NCBI RefSeq assembly: GCF_008386585.1
Contig: NZ_VUOB01000022.1
Location: forward strand, 248,001-312,000
Reading direction: 5' to 3'
Length of the DNA: 64,000 bases
From: Solihabitans fulvus
GTDB lineage: Bacteria > Actinomycetota > Actinomycetes > Mycobacteriales > Pseudonocardiaceae
The position numbers and the translations under genes are program-made. Of this stretch, positions 26,510 through 35,446 are shown in pieces (within the stretch, counting starts at the first letter, position 1; each line of letters opens with the position of its first letter). Below the pieces are notes generated by a model. It did not search any database. It saw only the letters and a program-made list of their open reading frames with translations, and was not told the DNA's origin.

Positions 26510-27550
26510 TCAGCGGTAGCGCTCTTCGTCGAAGTCGAGCCCGGCCGCCGACCTGCCGAGATCGTGACCGAGATCCCTGATCACGTCGGCGAGTTCCAGC
26601 CTGGCCAACCAATCGCTTGGTAACGACGCCGTCCCGTGCAGCGCGCCGTGGATGCTGCCGGCGATGGACGCCGTCGAGTCGCTGCCGCCGGAGTGGTTCG
26701 CGGCCACCCTGACCGCGTCCGTGAAGTCTCCCGCCCTCGGGAACAACAACACCGCGTAGACCGCGATCGCCAGCGCCTCCGGGCCCGTCCAGCCCCCGCC
26801 GAGCCGGTCGGCGCCGACGGCCGTCGTCGTGGTGCCCCGGTGCGCCTCGGCCAACAGCACCGCGGTCGTCAACAGCCGCGCCGTCTCCGGGTCGTCCCGC
26901 AGCACCCGCCCGATCGCCTGGTCGACGGCGTCTCGCAGCGGCCGGCCTCGGATCGCGAGCAGGTGCACGAGCAGCGCGAGCGCGCCGGCGGGCGCCCAAC
27001 CGGACGGGCTGCCGTGCGTGAGCGCCGCGAACCGGCTGCCAAGGTCGTAGGCGATCCGGGGGCTCGGCGCGAACCCGGCGGGCGCGGTGCGCATCACCCC
27101 GCCACAGCCGCTGGCGTCGTTCTGCGGATCGTCGTGGTGCCGGGGCCCGTTGCTGGCCAGCGCCCGCAGGCAGGTCAGGCCGGGCGACCGGCTGGCGTAC
27201 AGCTCGTCGTGGCGTAACAGCCCGTCGGCGTCGACGGCCGGCCGCTCCTGCTGCTGGGTGGTCAGCCACTGCCGGTAGCTGCGCCACACCGTCTCGGCGG
27301 GCTCCCAGCTGCCGATGTCCCTGCCGCGCACGAACGCCCGTAAGTAGCCGTCGGCGGTGAACAGCGTGAGCTGGGTGTCGTCGGTGATCAGCGCAGGTCG
27401 CGGGGGCGCGATCACCCCGGCGGGCCCGTGCTGCCGCTGGATGTCGCTGCTGCTGAGGAACTGCACCGGTGCGCCCAACGCGTCACCGAGCGCGCCACCG
27501 AGCAGGCAGCCGGCACCACGGTCGACAACGGTGGCGGAATCTCGTGGCAC
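26510..27550 (-). CDS. ADP-ribosylglycohydrolase family protein
   Basis: Family members remove ADP-ribose from proteins or nucleic acids with two metal ions. The 346-residue protein has the N-terminal motif GCLLGGALGDALGAPVQF, the metal-binding TDDTQLTLF, NDASGCGGVMRTAP (glycine loop) and the C-terminal AANHSGGSDSTASIAGSIHGA, where the usual GDTDS is GSDST. The GTG start is divergent from the SARP gene. No ADP-ribosyltransferase gene is visible nearby, so its substrate cannot be read from context. Confidence 0.9.
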   Translation of the reverse strand: MPRDSATVVDRGAGCLLGGALGDALGAPVQFLSSSDIQRQHGPAGVIAPPRPALITDDTQLTLFTADGYLRAFVRGRDIGSWEPAETVWRSYRQWLTTQQQERPAVDADGLLRHDELYASRSPGLTCLRALASNGPRHHDDPQNDASGCGGVMRTAPAGFAPSPRIAYDLGSRFAALTHGSPSGWAPAGALALLVHLLAIRGRPLRDAVDQAIGRVLRDDPETARLLTTAVLLAEAHRGTTTTAVGADRLGGGWTGPEALAIAVYAVLLFPRAGDFTDAVRVAANHSGGSDSTASIAGSIHGALHGTASLPSDWLARLELADVIRDLGHDLGRSAAGLDFDEERYR

Positions 27551-27787
27551 AACCCCTCCTGCGCCGCGTCACATGGCCGGTCGTTGTCGGGCCGGCCGGC
27601 ACGGCGCGCCAGCGTCCCAGGGCGAAAACCCTAGCTGGCCGAGGCGCTCGGTGTGTGGGTCCGGGCCAAGTCGGAGCGTTCGCTAACGCGTATCTGCGGA
27701 ACGGCAGAGGTCTCTTTCTACCGTGAGTGACCTTGCTGATCGGCGGCGGCCGAGCCAGGGCTTCGGGGCCACGACCAGGGGAGGGAC

Positions 27788-30628
27788 ATGTTCGTGGAGA
27801 CAACCGCCGGTGCGTCGGAACGGTCCGAGGGCGGGCTGGAGTTCGGGGTGCTCGGTCCGGTCCAGGTGCTCGCGGATGGGCGGCAGATCACGCTGGGACG
27901 GCCCGCGATGCGCGGCCTGCTGGCGATGCTCGTGCTCGAGGCCAACCAGATCGTGCCGATCGACCGGATCGTCGACGGGCTGTGGGAGGACGACCCGCCA
28001 GCCACGGCCCGCACCATCGTGCACGGCTACGTGTCCCGGCTGCGCCGCCTGCTCGAACAGGTGGACCCCAGCGGGTCCGCCCGCATCCTGACCAGGCCGC
28101 CCGGCTACCTGCTGTCCGTCGAGCCGGAGCGGCTGGACGTCAACCGGGCCATGCGGCTGGTCAGCGCGGCGCGGGGCAAGCAGCCCGCGGTGCGCGCCGG
28201 GTTGCTGCGGGAGGCGCTCGGCCTGTGGCGCGGCCCGGTGCTCGCCGACGTGCCCGGCCGGCCGGTGACCGCGGACCTCGACGAACTGCGGCTCGCCGCG
28301 CTGGAGGAGCGCATCGAGGCCGAGCTGGAGCTCGGCAGGCACCTTGAGCTCGTCGGCGAGCTGCGCCAGCTGGTCACCGAGCACCCGTTCCGGGAGCGGC
28401 TGGTCGCCCAGATCATGCGGGCGCTCTACCGGTCGGGGCGGCGGGCCGACGCGCTGGCCGCCTACCAGCAGTTCCACCGCAGGGTAGTCGGGGAGCTGGG
28501 GCTCGACCCAGGGCCGGACCTGCGCGCCCTGCACGAGCAGGTGCTGCGGGACGACCCCGCGCTGCGGGTCGACTCCGCCGCGCGCACCGTGCCGCCGAGG
28601 GTCGGGGTGATCGTCCCCGCCCAGCTGCCGCCCGCGGCGACTGGCTTCACCGGCCGGGACGACGAGCTGGCCTGGCTGGACGAACTCGGCGCGCAGCACC
28701 GGCCCGGCGCGGCCGCCGTCGGCGTGCTGACCGGCGCGCCCGGCGTGGGCAAGAGCGCGCTCGCCATCACCTGGGGGCACCGTCGCGCCGAGCGGTTCCC
28801 CGACGGGCAGCTGTTCGGCTCGATGCGCGGGTTCGACCCGAGGCACGATCCGGTCGACCCGGCCGACGTCCTGACGAAGTTCCTTGTCGCCCTTGGTGTT
28901 CCGGCCGACGGGGTGCCGTCCGACGTCGACGACCGGGCGGCCATGTACCGCTCGCTGCTGGCGCGCCGCAGGGTGTTCGTGGTGCTGGACGACGTGCGGG
29001 ACTCCGAGCAGGTCCGGCCGCTGTTGCCGGCCGGTTCCGGGTCGGTCGTGCTGGTCACCAGCCGCCGCAGGCTGGACGGGCTGGCGGTCAGCAGCGGGGC
29101 AAGGCTGCTCGGCCTCGACACGCTGACCGAGGACGCCGCCGTCGCGCTGCTGCACGACGCGATCGGCGCGCCGCCGTCGGCGTTCGAGCCCGCCGACGCC
29201 CGCAAGCTCGCCGAGCTGTGCGGCTACCTGCCGCTCGCGCTGCGCATCGCGGCGGCCAGGCTCGCCGCAAGTCCACAGTGGACACTGGGGGGACTGGTCG
29301 ACGCGCTGTCCGACGAGCGGAACCGGTTGCGCTGGCTGGATATCGAGGAGGCCGACGCGAGCGTGAGCTGCGCGCTGGACGTCTCATACCGGAACCTGCC
29401 CAGCCGGCTGCGCGAGGCGTTCCGGCTGATCGGCGCGGTGCAGCTGCCCTCGGTCGGCCCGCACACCGTCGCCGCGCTGTGCGGGGTCGACCCGGAGATC
29501 GCCAGGGGCTGGCTGGAGGAGCTTGCCCAGGCGCACCTGCTGACCAGGCCGCGGCCGGGCCGGTTCGCCATGCACGACCTCGTTCGGCTCTACACCAGGG
29601 AGTTGGCGGAGGCGGAGCTGGACGAGTCGACGCGACGCCTCGCCCTGCTCCGATTACTCGACTACCACCTGGTGGCCTGCGACCACGGTCGCCGGCTGCT
29701 GCAACCGCCGCGCGACGAGCTGGACTTCGCCGCGCGGGACGGCGGGGCCACCGCGCTGCCCGCGTTGGACACGCCGGCGCGGGCGCTGGAGTGGTTCGAG
29801 CTGGAGTGGCAGAGCCAGGTGGCGCTCGCCCACGCGGCCGCCCAGGCGGGCGAGCACCGGCACGTGTGGCAGCTCGTGCGGCTGCTGCACAGCTACTGCT
29901 ACCAGCGGGCGACCGCCGACGCGTGGTTCCCGCTCGTGCGCTTCGGGCTCGCCTCGGCGCGGCTGGCCGGGGACCGGCTCGGCGAACTGCTGATGCTCAA
30001 CACGCTCTGCGGGGCGCACCAGCGGTTCGGTCGAATGGCGGAGACCCTGGCCGACGCGGAGGCCGCCCTGGAGATCGCCACCGAACTCGGCGAGGCCAGA
30101 TACCTCGGGCTCGCGTTGGAGCAGCTTGGCGGCGTGCTGTTCGAGTTGGGGCGCAAGGACAACGCCCTCGCCAGGTACCGGGAGGCGTTGTCGTTGGCGA
30201 GGGATCGCGGCGAGAAGGCGGCGCAGGCCAGGTCGTTGAACAACATCGCCCAGGTCGAGCGGGGGCTCGGGCGGCGCGAAACGGCCGCCGCGCACCAGTT
30301 CGAGGCGATGGAGCTGAACCTCGCGGCCGGCGACCGGCACAACCACGTCATCGCGGTGTGCAACCTGGCCGAGCTGTACGCGGAACTCGGTCGGCATGCC
30401 GACGCGGAGGAGCTGGCCAGGCGGGGCGCCGCGCTCGCCGAGGCCGAGGGGATGACGAGCCAGGAGGGCTTCGCGCGGCAGATTCTGGGCCAGGTGCTCG
30501 CCGAGCTCGGGAAGACCGGGGCGGCCATCGTAGAGCTGGAGGAATCCCTGCGCCTGTACCAGCAGGTCAACTCACCCAGGGTGAGTCAGATCAGGGTGCA
30601 CTTGGCGGCACTGGCTTCCGACGTTTAG
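27788..30628 (+). CDS. AfsR/SARP-type transcriptional activator with NB-ARC and TPR domains
   Basis: A 946-residue regulator. Residues about 15-100 are an OmpR-like winged helix (LGRPAMRGLLAMLVLEANQIVPIDRIVDGLW). About 105-255 is the bacterial transcriptional activation domain (BTAD). About 285-560 is an NB-ARC ATPase with P-loop GAPGVGKS (316-323), Walker B VFVVLDDV and CGYLPLALRIAAARL. The C-terminal third is TPR repeats. Such AfsR-like proteins usually activate secondary metabolism. No biosynthetic cluster is in the window, so the targets are elsewhere or unrelated. The ATG at 27788 has GAGGGA upstream. Confidence 0.93.
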   Translation: MFVETTAGASERSEGGLEFGVLGPVQVLADGRQITLGRPAMRGLLAMLVLEANQIVPIDRIVDGLWEDDPPATARTIVHGYVSRLRRLLEQVDPSGSARILTRPPGYLLSVEPERLDVNRAMRLVSAARGKQPAVRAGLLREALGLWRGPVLADVPGRPVTADLDELRLAALEERIEAELELGRHLELVGELRQLVTEHPFRERLVAQIMRALYRSGRRADALAAYQQFHRRVVGELGLDPGPDLRALHEQVLRDDPALRVDSAARTVPPRVGVIVPAQLPPAATGFTGRDDELAWLDELGAQHRPGAAAVGVLTGAPGVGKSALAITWGHRRAERFPDGQLFGSMRGFDPRHDPVDPADVLTKFLVALGVPADGVPSDVDDRAAMYRSLLARRRVFVVLDDVRDSEQVRPLLPAGSGSVVLVTSRRRLDGLAVSSGARLLGLDTLTEDAAVALLHDAIGAPPSAFEPADARKLAELCGYLPLALRIAAARLAASPQWTLGGLVDALSDERNRLRWLDIEEADASVSCALDVSYRNLPSRLREAFRLIGAVQLPSVGPHTVAALCGVDPEIARGWLEELAQAHLLTRPRPGRFAMHDLVRLYTRELAEAELDESTRRLALLRLLDYHLVACDHGRRLLQPPRDELDFAARDGGATALPALDTPARALEWFELEWQSQVALAHAAAQAGEHRHVWQLVRLLHSYCYQRATADAWFPLVRFGLASARLAGDRLGELLMLNTLCGAHQRFGRMAETLADAEAALEIATELGEARYLGLALEQLGGVLFELGRKDNALARYREALSLARDRGEKAAQARSLNNIAQVERGLGRRETAAAHQFEAMELNLAAGDRHNHVIAVCNLAELYAELGRHADAEELARRGAALAEAEGMTSQEGFARQILGQVLAELGKTGAAIVELEESLRLYQQVNSPRVSQIRVHLAALASDV

Positions 30629-30743
30629 TCGATGTTTAGTCGCCAATTGGCCCGTCGTGGCAATTTGTGGTCAGGCGCTGACCAGGCTCGCGTGGTTGGT
30701 GCTGGGTGGTTACTGGGGGATGAGGGGGGAAGCCACCTGAATG

Positions 30744-30778
30744 GGCTGGCCGGCGCCGGGGGAGGTCGCCGGCCAGCC
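30744..30778. terminator. Hairpin between convergent SARP and SGNH genes
   Basis: A perfect 12-bp stem (GGCTGGCCGGCG / CGCCGGCCAGCC) with an 11-nt loop lies midway between the two stop codons. It probably serves both directions. Confidence 0.68.
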
Positions 30779-30810
30779 GCATTCCCTGGCACGAATGCCG
30801 GGGGAAGTCC

Positions 30811-31569
30811 CTACAGGGGCAGCAGGTCCGGCCGCTTGGCGGCCATCCCATCACCGGAGGACTGCCCGCGAAGCCTGCGGCTGACCCACGGCACGAAATG
30901 CTCCCTGGCCCACTTCAGGTCGTCGCGGCGCATGGTCATCCAGTCCCGGTGGCCGGCGGGCGGCCACGGCGTGCGCCAGTCGTCGACGTCGTCGAGGCCG
31001 AGCGCGTCGGCGACCCGCAGCGCGACCCGCTGGTGGCCGGCCGAGGACAGGTGCAGCCGGTCCTCGCTCCAGGCGCGCGAATCGTGCAGCACGCCCATCG
31101 ACCAGAGATCGGCGACGCGGCAGTGGTACCGGTCGGCGATGCCCCACAGGTGCGTGTTGTAGGTGGCGATCTTGCCGCGCAGCTGCCGAAGCAGCGGGGT
31201 GGACCTGGTGTCGAAGCCGGTGAACACGACGACCTCGCTGCCGGCGTCGACCAGCTCCCGCACGCCGCGCTCGTACAGCTCGGCGAGCGCGTCGGGATCG
31301 CTGCCGGGCCGCAGGATGTCGTTGCCGCCCGCCGCGTAGGTGACCAGCGCGGGCCGCAGCTTCGCGGCCAGCGGCACCTGCTCCTCGACGATCTCGCCGA
31401 GCAGCTTGCCCCTGATCGCGAGGTTCGCGTACCGGAAGTCGGACTGCCGTTCGGACATGATCGCCGCGAGCCGGTCGGCCCAGCCGAGAAAACCGCTGTC
31501 CGGCGCCGGATCGTTGAGGCCCTCAGTGAAGCTGTCCCCGATGGCGACCATGGTGTTCCAGTGGTGCAC
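30811..31569 (-). CDS. SGNH/GDSL-family esterase
   Basis: A 252-residue serine hydrolase without a signal peptide. Block I is MVAIGDSFTEGLND (nucleophile Ser in GDS), block III is YAAGGNDIL (GxND), and block V is DRLHLSSAGHQ with the catalytic Asp/His. It is thus an intact SGNH hydrolase acting on an unknown ester inside the cell. The GTG at 31569 follows GGGAGGGAAGG; an ATG six codons later is an alternative start. Confidence 0.92.
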   Translation of the reverse strand: MHHWNTMVAIGDSFTEGLNDPAPDSGFLGWADRLAAIMSERQSDFRYANLAIRGKLLGEIVEEQVPLAAKLRPALVTYAAGGNDILRPGSDPDALAELYERGVRELVDAGSEVVVFTGFDTRSTPLLRQLRGKIATYNTHLWGIADRYHCRVADLWSMGVLHDSRAWSEDRLHLSSAGHQRVALRVADALGLDDVDDWRTPWPPAGHRDWMTMRRDDLKWAREHFVPWVSRRLRGQSSGDGMAAKRPDLLPL

Positions 31570-31784
31570 GGCCTTCCCTCCCCCTTACTGCTGCGTAGCT
31601 CGGCCCCCTGACCGATCTGACAGCATGCACCCGGGAATCGGACCTACGCCACCGTCACCTACCCGACCGTAAGTTGCGCCTCCGTATTCCGTGATCTCCG
31701 ACATATTTAAGGTTGGACATAGTCAAGGGTTGGGCCCGCCGCCGGGGAGCGCCGCCGCCAAACAGGTCCCCGGCGACGGGGGCT

Positions 31785-32807
31785 TCAGCCGCCTGCCGCC
31801 AGGCCGATCGAATCGGCGGGCGGTTGGCGGGCGTCGTAGGCAGAGCGGAGCCGCAGCTCGGCGGCGGGACCGGCGCCGACGGAGTCAAGGCCGAGCAGCG
31901 CAGCGCCGACCACGGGCGGCAGGTCGACCACCCGGATCCGTGCCAGCGGGGCCACCTCGCGGCAGCGGCTCGCGACCTGCGCGACGACGGTCTCGCCGGT
32001 GCTGGTCAGCACGCCGCCGCCGAGCACCACGTCGACCGGTTCGGCCAGCAGGTCAAGGCGGCGCAACGACACCGTGGCCAGCACGGTGACCTCCTCGACC
32101 AGCCGCTCGACCACCTGGCCGGCCAGCGCGTCGCCGGTGGCGGCGACCTCGAACAGCACCGGGCTCAGCTCGTGCAGGCACTCCATCGGCAGCTCGCCGA
32201 AGTGCAGCCGCTCGACGACCTCCGCCGTGCTGTCCACCCCGAAGTGCCTGAGCACCGCGGGCAGCAGCGCGGTCCACGGTCCTCGGCCGTCCTCGGCCCG
32301 CACCGCCAGCCACAGCGCCTCGCTGCCGAGGTGGCCGCCGCCGCCCCAGTCGCCGGAGATCCGGCCGAGCGCGGGAAAGCGGTGCACGCGGCCGTCCTTG
32401 GCGACGCCGACGCAGTTGATGCCGGCACCGCAGACCACGGCGACGCCGACGCCGTCCGGGGTGCCGGCGCGCAGCAGCGCGAACGTGTCGTTGGCCACCA
32501 CGGTGGTCGTCGACCAGCCGAGCGAGTCGATCGCCTGCCGCAGCTCGTCCTCCTCCTTGGGCAGGTCGGCCCCGGCGAGGTAGGCGGCGGTGTGCGTGGC
32601 GATCCGCGCGCCGGCCGGCAGCCCGGCCAGCTCGGCGGCCTGGCGCACCAGGCCGCCGAACACCTCCATGCTGCGCGGGAGGCCGACGTTCTGCGCCGAC
32701 GCGCCAGGGCCGCGCACCTGGCTGAGCACCCTGCCCTCGGCGTTGATCAACAGCACGTCGGTCTTGCTGTTGCCGCCGTCGATCGCGAGCACCCGGTCGG
32801 CCGTCAT
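31785..32807 (-). CDS. BadF/BadG-type sugar kinase (N-acetylglucosamine kinase-like)
   Basis: A 340-residue ASKHA-fold kinase. The phosphate-1 loop is VLAIDGGNSKTDVLLINAEG, an adenosine-side motif is VAVVCGAGINCVGV, and RISGDWGGGGHLGSEAL is typical of GlcNAc kinase-like proteins. ATG at 32807 overlaps the GH4 stop (ATGA), so the two enzymes are made together. Because the linked importer is ABC type and does not phosphorylate its cargo, this kinase probably supplies the phosphate that the GH4 enzyme needs. The sugar is unknown. Confidence 0.88.
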   Translation of the reverse strand: MTADRVLAIDGGNSKTDVLLINAEGRVLSQVRGPGASAQNVGLPRSMEVFGGLVRQAAELAGLPAGARIATHTAAYLAGADLPKEEDELRQAIDSLGWSTTTVVANDTFALLRAGTPDGVGVAVVCGAGINCVGVAKDGRVHRFPALGRISGDWGGGGHLGSEALWLAVRAEDGRGPWTALLPAVLRHFGVDSTAEVVERLHFGELPMECLHELSPVLFEVAATGDALAGQVVERLVEEVTVLATVSLRRLDLLAEPVDVVLGGGVLTSTGETVVAQVASRCREVAPLARIRVVDLPPVVGAALLGLDSVGAGPAAELRLRSAYDARQPPADSIGLAAGG

Positions 32808-34069
32808 GCCTTCGCCCATGGCAGGAAGTCGCGGTTCGCGGCGACCAGTTCGTCGGTCAGCCGCTCGGCCGTCGCGTACTGGCCGACCAGCGGGTGCGCG
32901 AGCAGCGCGTCGGACACCCGATCCCTGCCGCCGTGCAGCGCGGCCTCGAGCGCCAGGTGCTCGTACGCGGTGACGTGCGAGATCAGGCCGGCGATGCCGG
33001 CATCGAGCGGCCGGGCGGGCCTCGGCACCGCGCCAGTTGAGTCCACTGTGGACGACACCTCGATCACCGCGTCGTCCGGCAGGAACGGCAGCGTGCCGGA
33101 GTTGCGCACGTTGACCACGTGCTGTTCGGCGCCCGCGCCGCCGGTCAACGCGTGCACCAGCTGGACGGCCGCCTCCGAGTAGTAGGCGCCGCCGCGCTTG
33201 GCCAGCTGCTCCGGCTTGGTCACCACGGCCGGGTCGGCGTACAGGGCGAGCAGCTCGCGCTCGGTCTCCGCGACGACCTCCGCGCGCGGCTTCTCCTTCT
33301 GCTGCTTGGCCAACACCTCGTCGTGCGCGTAGAAGTACTTGAGGTAGTAGGAGGGGATCGTGCCGGTCCTGCGGATCAGGTTGGCCGGCAGGCCGATCTC
33401 CTCGGCAAGGCCGTCCGCGTGGTCCGCCAGCAGCGTCGGCAGCACGTCGACGCCGTCGACGTGCACGGACCGCTCCCAGCTCAGGTGGTTGAGCCCGACG
33501 TGTTCCAGGCGCACCGCGTCCGGCTCGACGCCGAGCAGCGTGGACGTCCAGCGCTGGATGGTGATGGCGACGTTGCACAGGCCGACCGCGCGGTGCCCGG
33601 CCGACAGCAGCGCGCGGGTGACGATGCCGACCGGGTTGGTGAAGTTGACGATCCAGGCGTTCTCCCCGGCGACCGCCCTGACCCGGTCGGCGATGTCCAG
33701 CACCACCGGCACGGTCCGCAGCGCCTTGGCCAGCCCGCCGGCCCCGGTGGTCTCCTGGCCGATGCAGCCGCAGGCCAACGGGAACGTCTCGTCGGAGCGG
33801 CGCGCGGTCTGGCCGCCGACCCGAAGCTGGAGCAGCACCGCCGACGCGCCCTCCGCGCCGCGCTCCAGGTTCGTCGTGGTGCGCACCCGTGCGGGGTGTC
33901 CCGCGTGGTCGAGCAGCCGTTGACAGAACGGGCCGACGATGGACAGGCGCTGCTCGTCCGGATCGACCAGCACGATCTCGTCCACGGCGAGGCTGGTGCG
34001 GCGGCCGGCGATGCCGTCGATCAGCTCGGGCGTGTAGGTAGATCCGCCTCCGACGACGGTGAGCTTCAT
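32804..34069 (-). CDS. GH4 family 6-phospho-beta-glucosidase-like glycosidase
   Basis: GH4 enzymes use NAD and a divalent metal to cleave (usually 6-phosphorylated) disaccharides by an oxidation-elimination mechanism. The 421-residue protein has the NAD-binding VVGGGSTYTPELIDGI, WIVNFTNPVGIVT, the metal cysteine and neighbours GLCNVAITIQRW, and the metal histidine in EHVGLNHLSWERS. The start at 34069 puts the Rossmann strand at residue 2. First gene downstream of the TnpB insertion and coupled to the BadF-type kinase. Confidence 0.92.
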   Translation of the reverse strand: MKLTVVGGGSTYTPELIDGIAGRRTSLAVDEIVLVDPDEQRLSIVGPFCQRLLDHAGHPARVRTTTNLERGAEGASAVLLQLRVGGQTARRSDETFPLACGCIGQETTGAGGLAKALRTVPVVLDIADRVRAVAGENAWIVNFTNPVGIVTRALLSAGHRAVGLCNVAITIQRWTSTLLGVEPDAVRLEHVGLNHLSWERSVHVDGVDVLPTLLADHADGLAEEIGLPANLIRRTGTIPSYYLKYFYAHDEVLAKQQKEKPRAEVVAETERELLALYADPAVVTKPEQLAKRGGAYYSEAAVQLVHALTGGAGAEQHVVNVRNSGTLPFLPDDAVIEVSSTVDSTGAVPRPARPLDAGIAGLISHVTAYEHLALEAALHGGRDRVSDALLAHPLVGQYATAERLTDELVAANRDFLPWAKA

Positions 34070-34155
34070 CGTGAACTCCGATCGAGGGAAACTCCGGCCC
34101 ACTGGCCGGAGCGGGGCTGATCCACGGGGAAGGCCAGACACGATCGAGTCAAATA

Positions 34156-34171
34156 TCGAACGTATGTTCTA
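34156..34171. promoter_or_regulatory. LexA-like (SOS) box between GH4 and tnpB genes
   Basis: TCGAAC-GTAT-GTTCTA matches the actinobacterial LexA consensus TCGAAC-N4-GTTCGA at 11 of 12 defined positions. It lies 33 bp upstream of the tnpB ATG and 86 bp upstream of the GH4 ATG on the other strand. A TATATT element (34170-34175) overlaps it. It may regulate the transposon gene, the sugar genes, or be an unrelated operator. Confidence 0.5.
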
Positions 34172-34203
34172 TATTGGCTGACGATCTCGATACCGTGATC
34201 AGC

Positions 34204-35409
34204 ATGTCGAGGACACGCGCGAAGCGGGCATTCAAGTACCGCTTCTATCCGACCGAGGGGCAGGAGCGGCAGTTGTTGCGCACCTTCGGTTGCGTGCGTC
34301 TGGTCTACAACAAGGCATTGGCTGCCCGCACGGCTGCTCGGGCCCAGCAACGGCAGCTCACCTACGGTGACACGTCGGCGATGCTGACCGGATGGAAGCG
34401 GACGGAAGGACTTGGCTTCCTGAACTAGATCTCCTCGGTGCCATTGCAACAATGCCTGCGGCACTTGCAGAGAGCGTTCGTGAACTTCTTCGGCAAGCGT
34501 GCCAGGTATCCTAGATTCAAGAGTAAGAAGAGGCCGGGGGCGTCGGCGGAGTACACCCGGCAGGGTTTCCGCTGGCGTGACGGGCGACTGTGGCTGGCCA
34601 AGATGGACGAGCCGTTGGCGATCGTGTGGTCGCGGCCGTTGCCAGTGGGAAGCGAGCCATCGACGGTTACCGTGTCGCGGGACGCGGCAGGTCGCTGGCA
34701 CGTGTCGATCCTGGTGGACGCGAGCATTGAACACCTGCCGGGCAATCAACGTGCGGTCGGCGTCGATGTGGGGATCACGACGCTCCTCGCCCTGCCGACC
34801 GGTGAGAAGATCGTCAATCCGAAACCCGAGAAACGGGATCGTGCCCGCTTGGCGTGGGTGCAACGCGCTGCGGCCCGCAAGCAGAAGGGTTCGAACAATC
34901 GGGCCAAGGCCAATCGCAGAGCGGCCCGTGTCCACACGCGGATCGCCGACCGACGCAGAGACTTTCTGCACAAGGTGTCCACTCGACTCGTTCGTGAGAA
35001 CCAAACGATCGTGATCGAGGACCTGCCGGTCCGCAATCTGGTGCGTAACCACTGCCTTGCCCGCGCCATATCCGACGCGTTTTGGTCGACGCTCCGGCTG
35101 ATGCTGGAATACAAGGCCAGGTGGTACGGACGGACGGTGATCGCGGTGGACAGGTGGCTGCCCAGCACGAAGACCTGTTCGCAGTGCGGGCATCTGCTCG
35201 ACACGTTGCCGTTGCACGTTCGGGAGTGGACCTGCTCCGCTTGCGGAACGGCTCACGATCGTGATGTGAACGCAGCGGTGAATATTCTGGCCGCCGGACG
35301 GGCGGTTGCAGCCTGCGGAGACGGAGCAAGACCTACCCGGCGTAAGTCGGCGAGGCATCTGTCGCAACCCTCCCTTCAAGGAGACGGAAACAGGAACTGC
35401 GCGCCGTGA
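34204..35409 (+). pseudogene. tnpB: IS200/IS605-type TnpB with one amber codon
   Basis: TnpB is the RNA-guided nuclease ancestor of Cas12. Read through, this is a 401-residue protein starting MSRTRAKRAFKYRFYPTEGQ. Codon 75 (34426-34428) is TAG, inside FLN-stop-ISSVPLQQ where homologues commonly have Glu. The frame is otherwise open to 35407. The RuvC residues are kept: Asp in VGVDVGITTLL, Glu in IVIEDLPVRN, Asp in HDRDVNAAVNI. So is the CxxC...CxxC zinc ribbon (CSQCG, CSACG). No tnpA is adjacent. Any guide RNA would overlap the 3' end and the gap to 35446. Confidence 0.9.
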
Positions 35410-35446
35410 GGCGTGCGGAAAATCCGGCCCTGCCGGACGGGAAACG

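Noticed and set aside
27788..31569. Natural-product gene cluster around the SARP regulator
   Set aside because: Neighbours are an ADP-ribosylglycohydrolase, an SGNH hydrolase and sugar genes. No biosynthetic enzymes are seen.
34066..35379. 437-codon minus-strand frame opposite tnpB
   Set aside because: The plus strand encodes a clear TnpB with RuvC and zinc motifs. The antisense frame has no recognisable domain.
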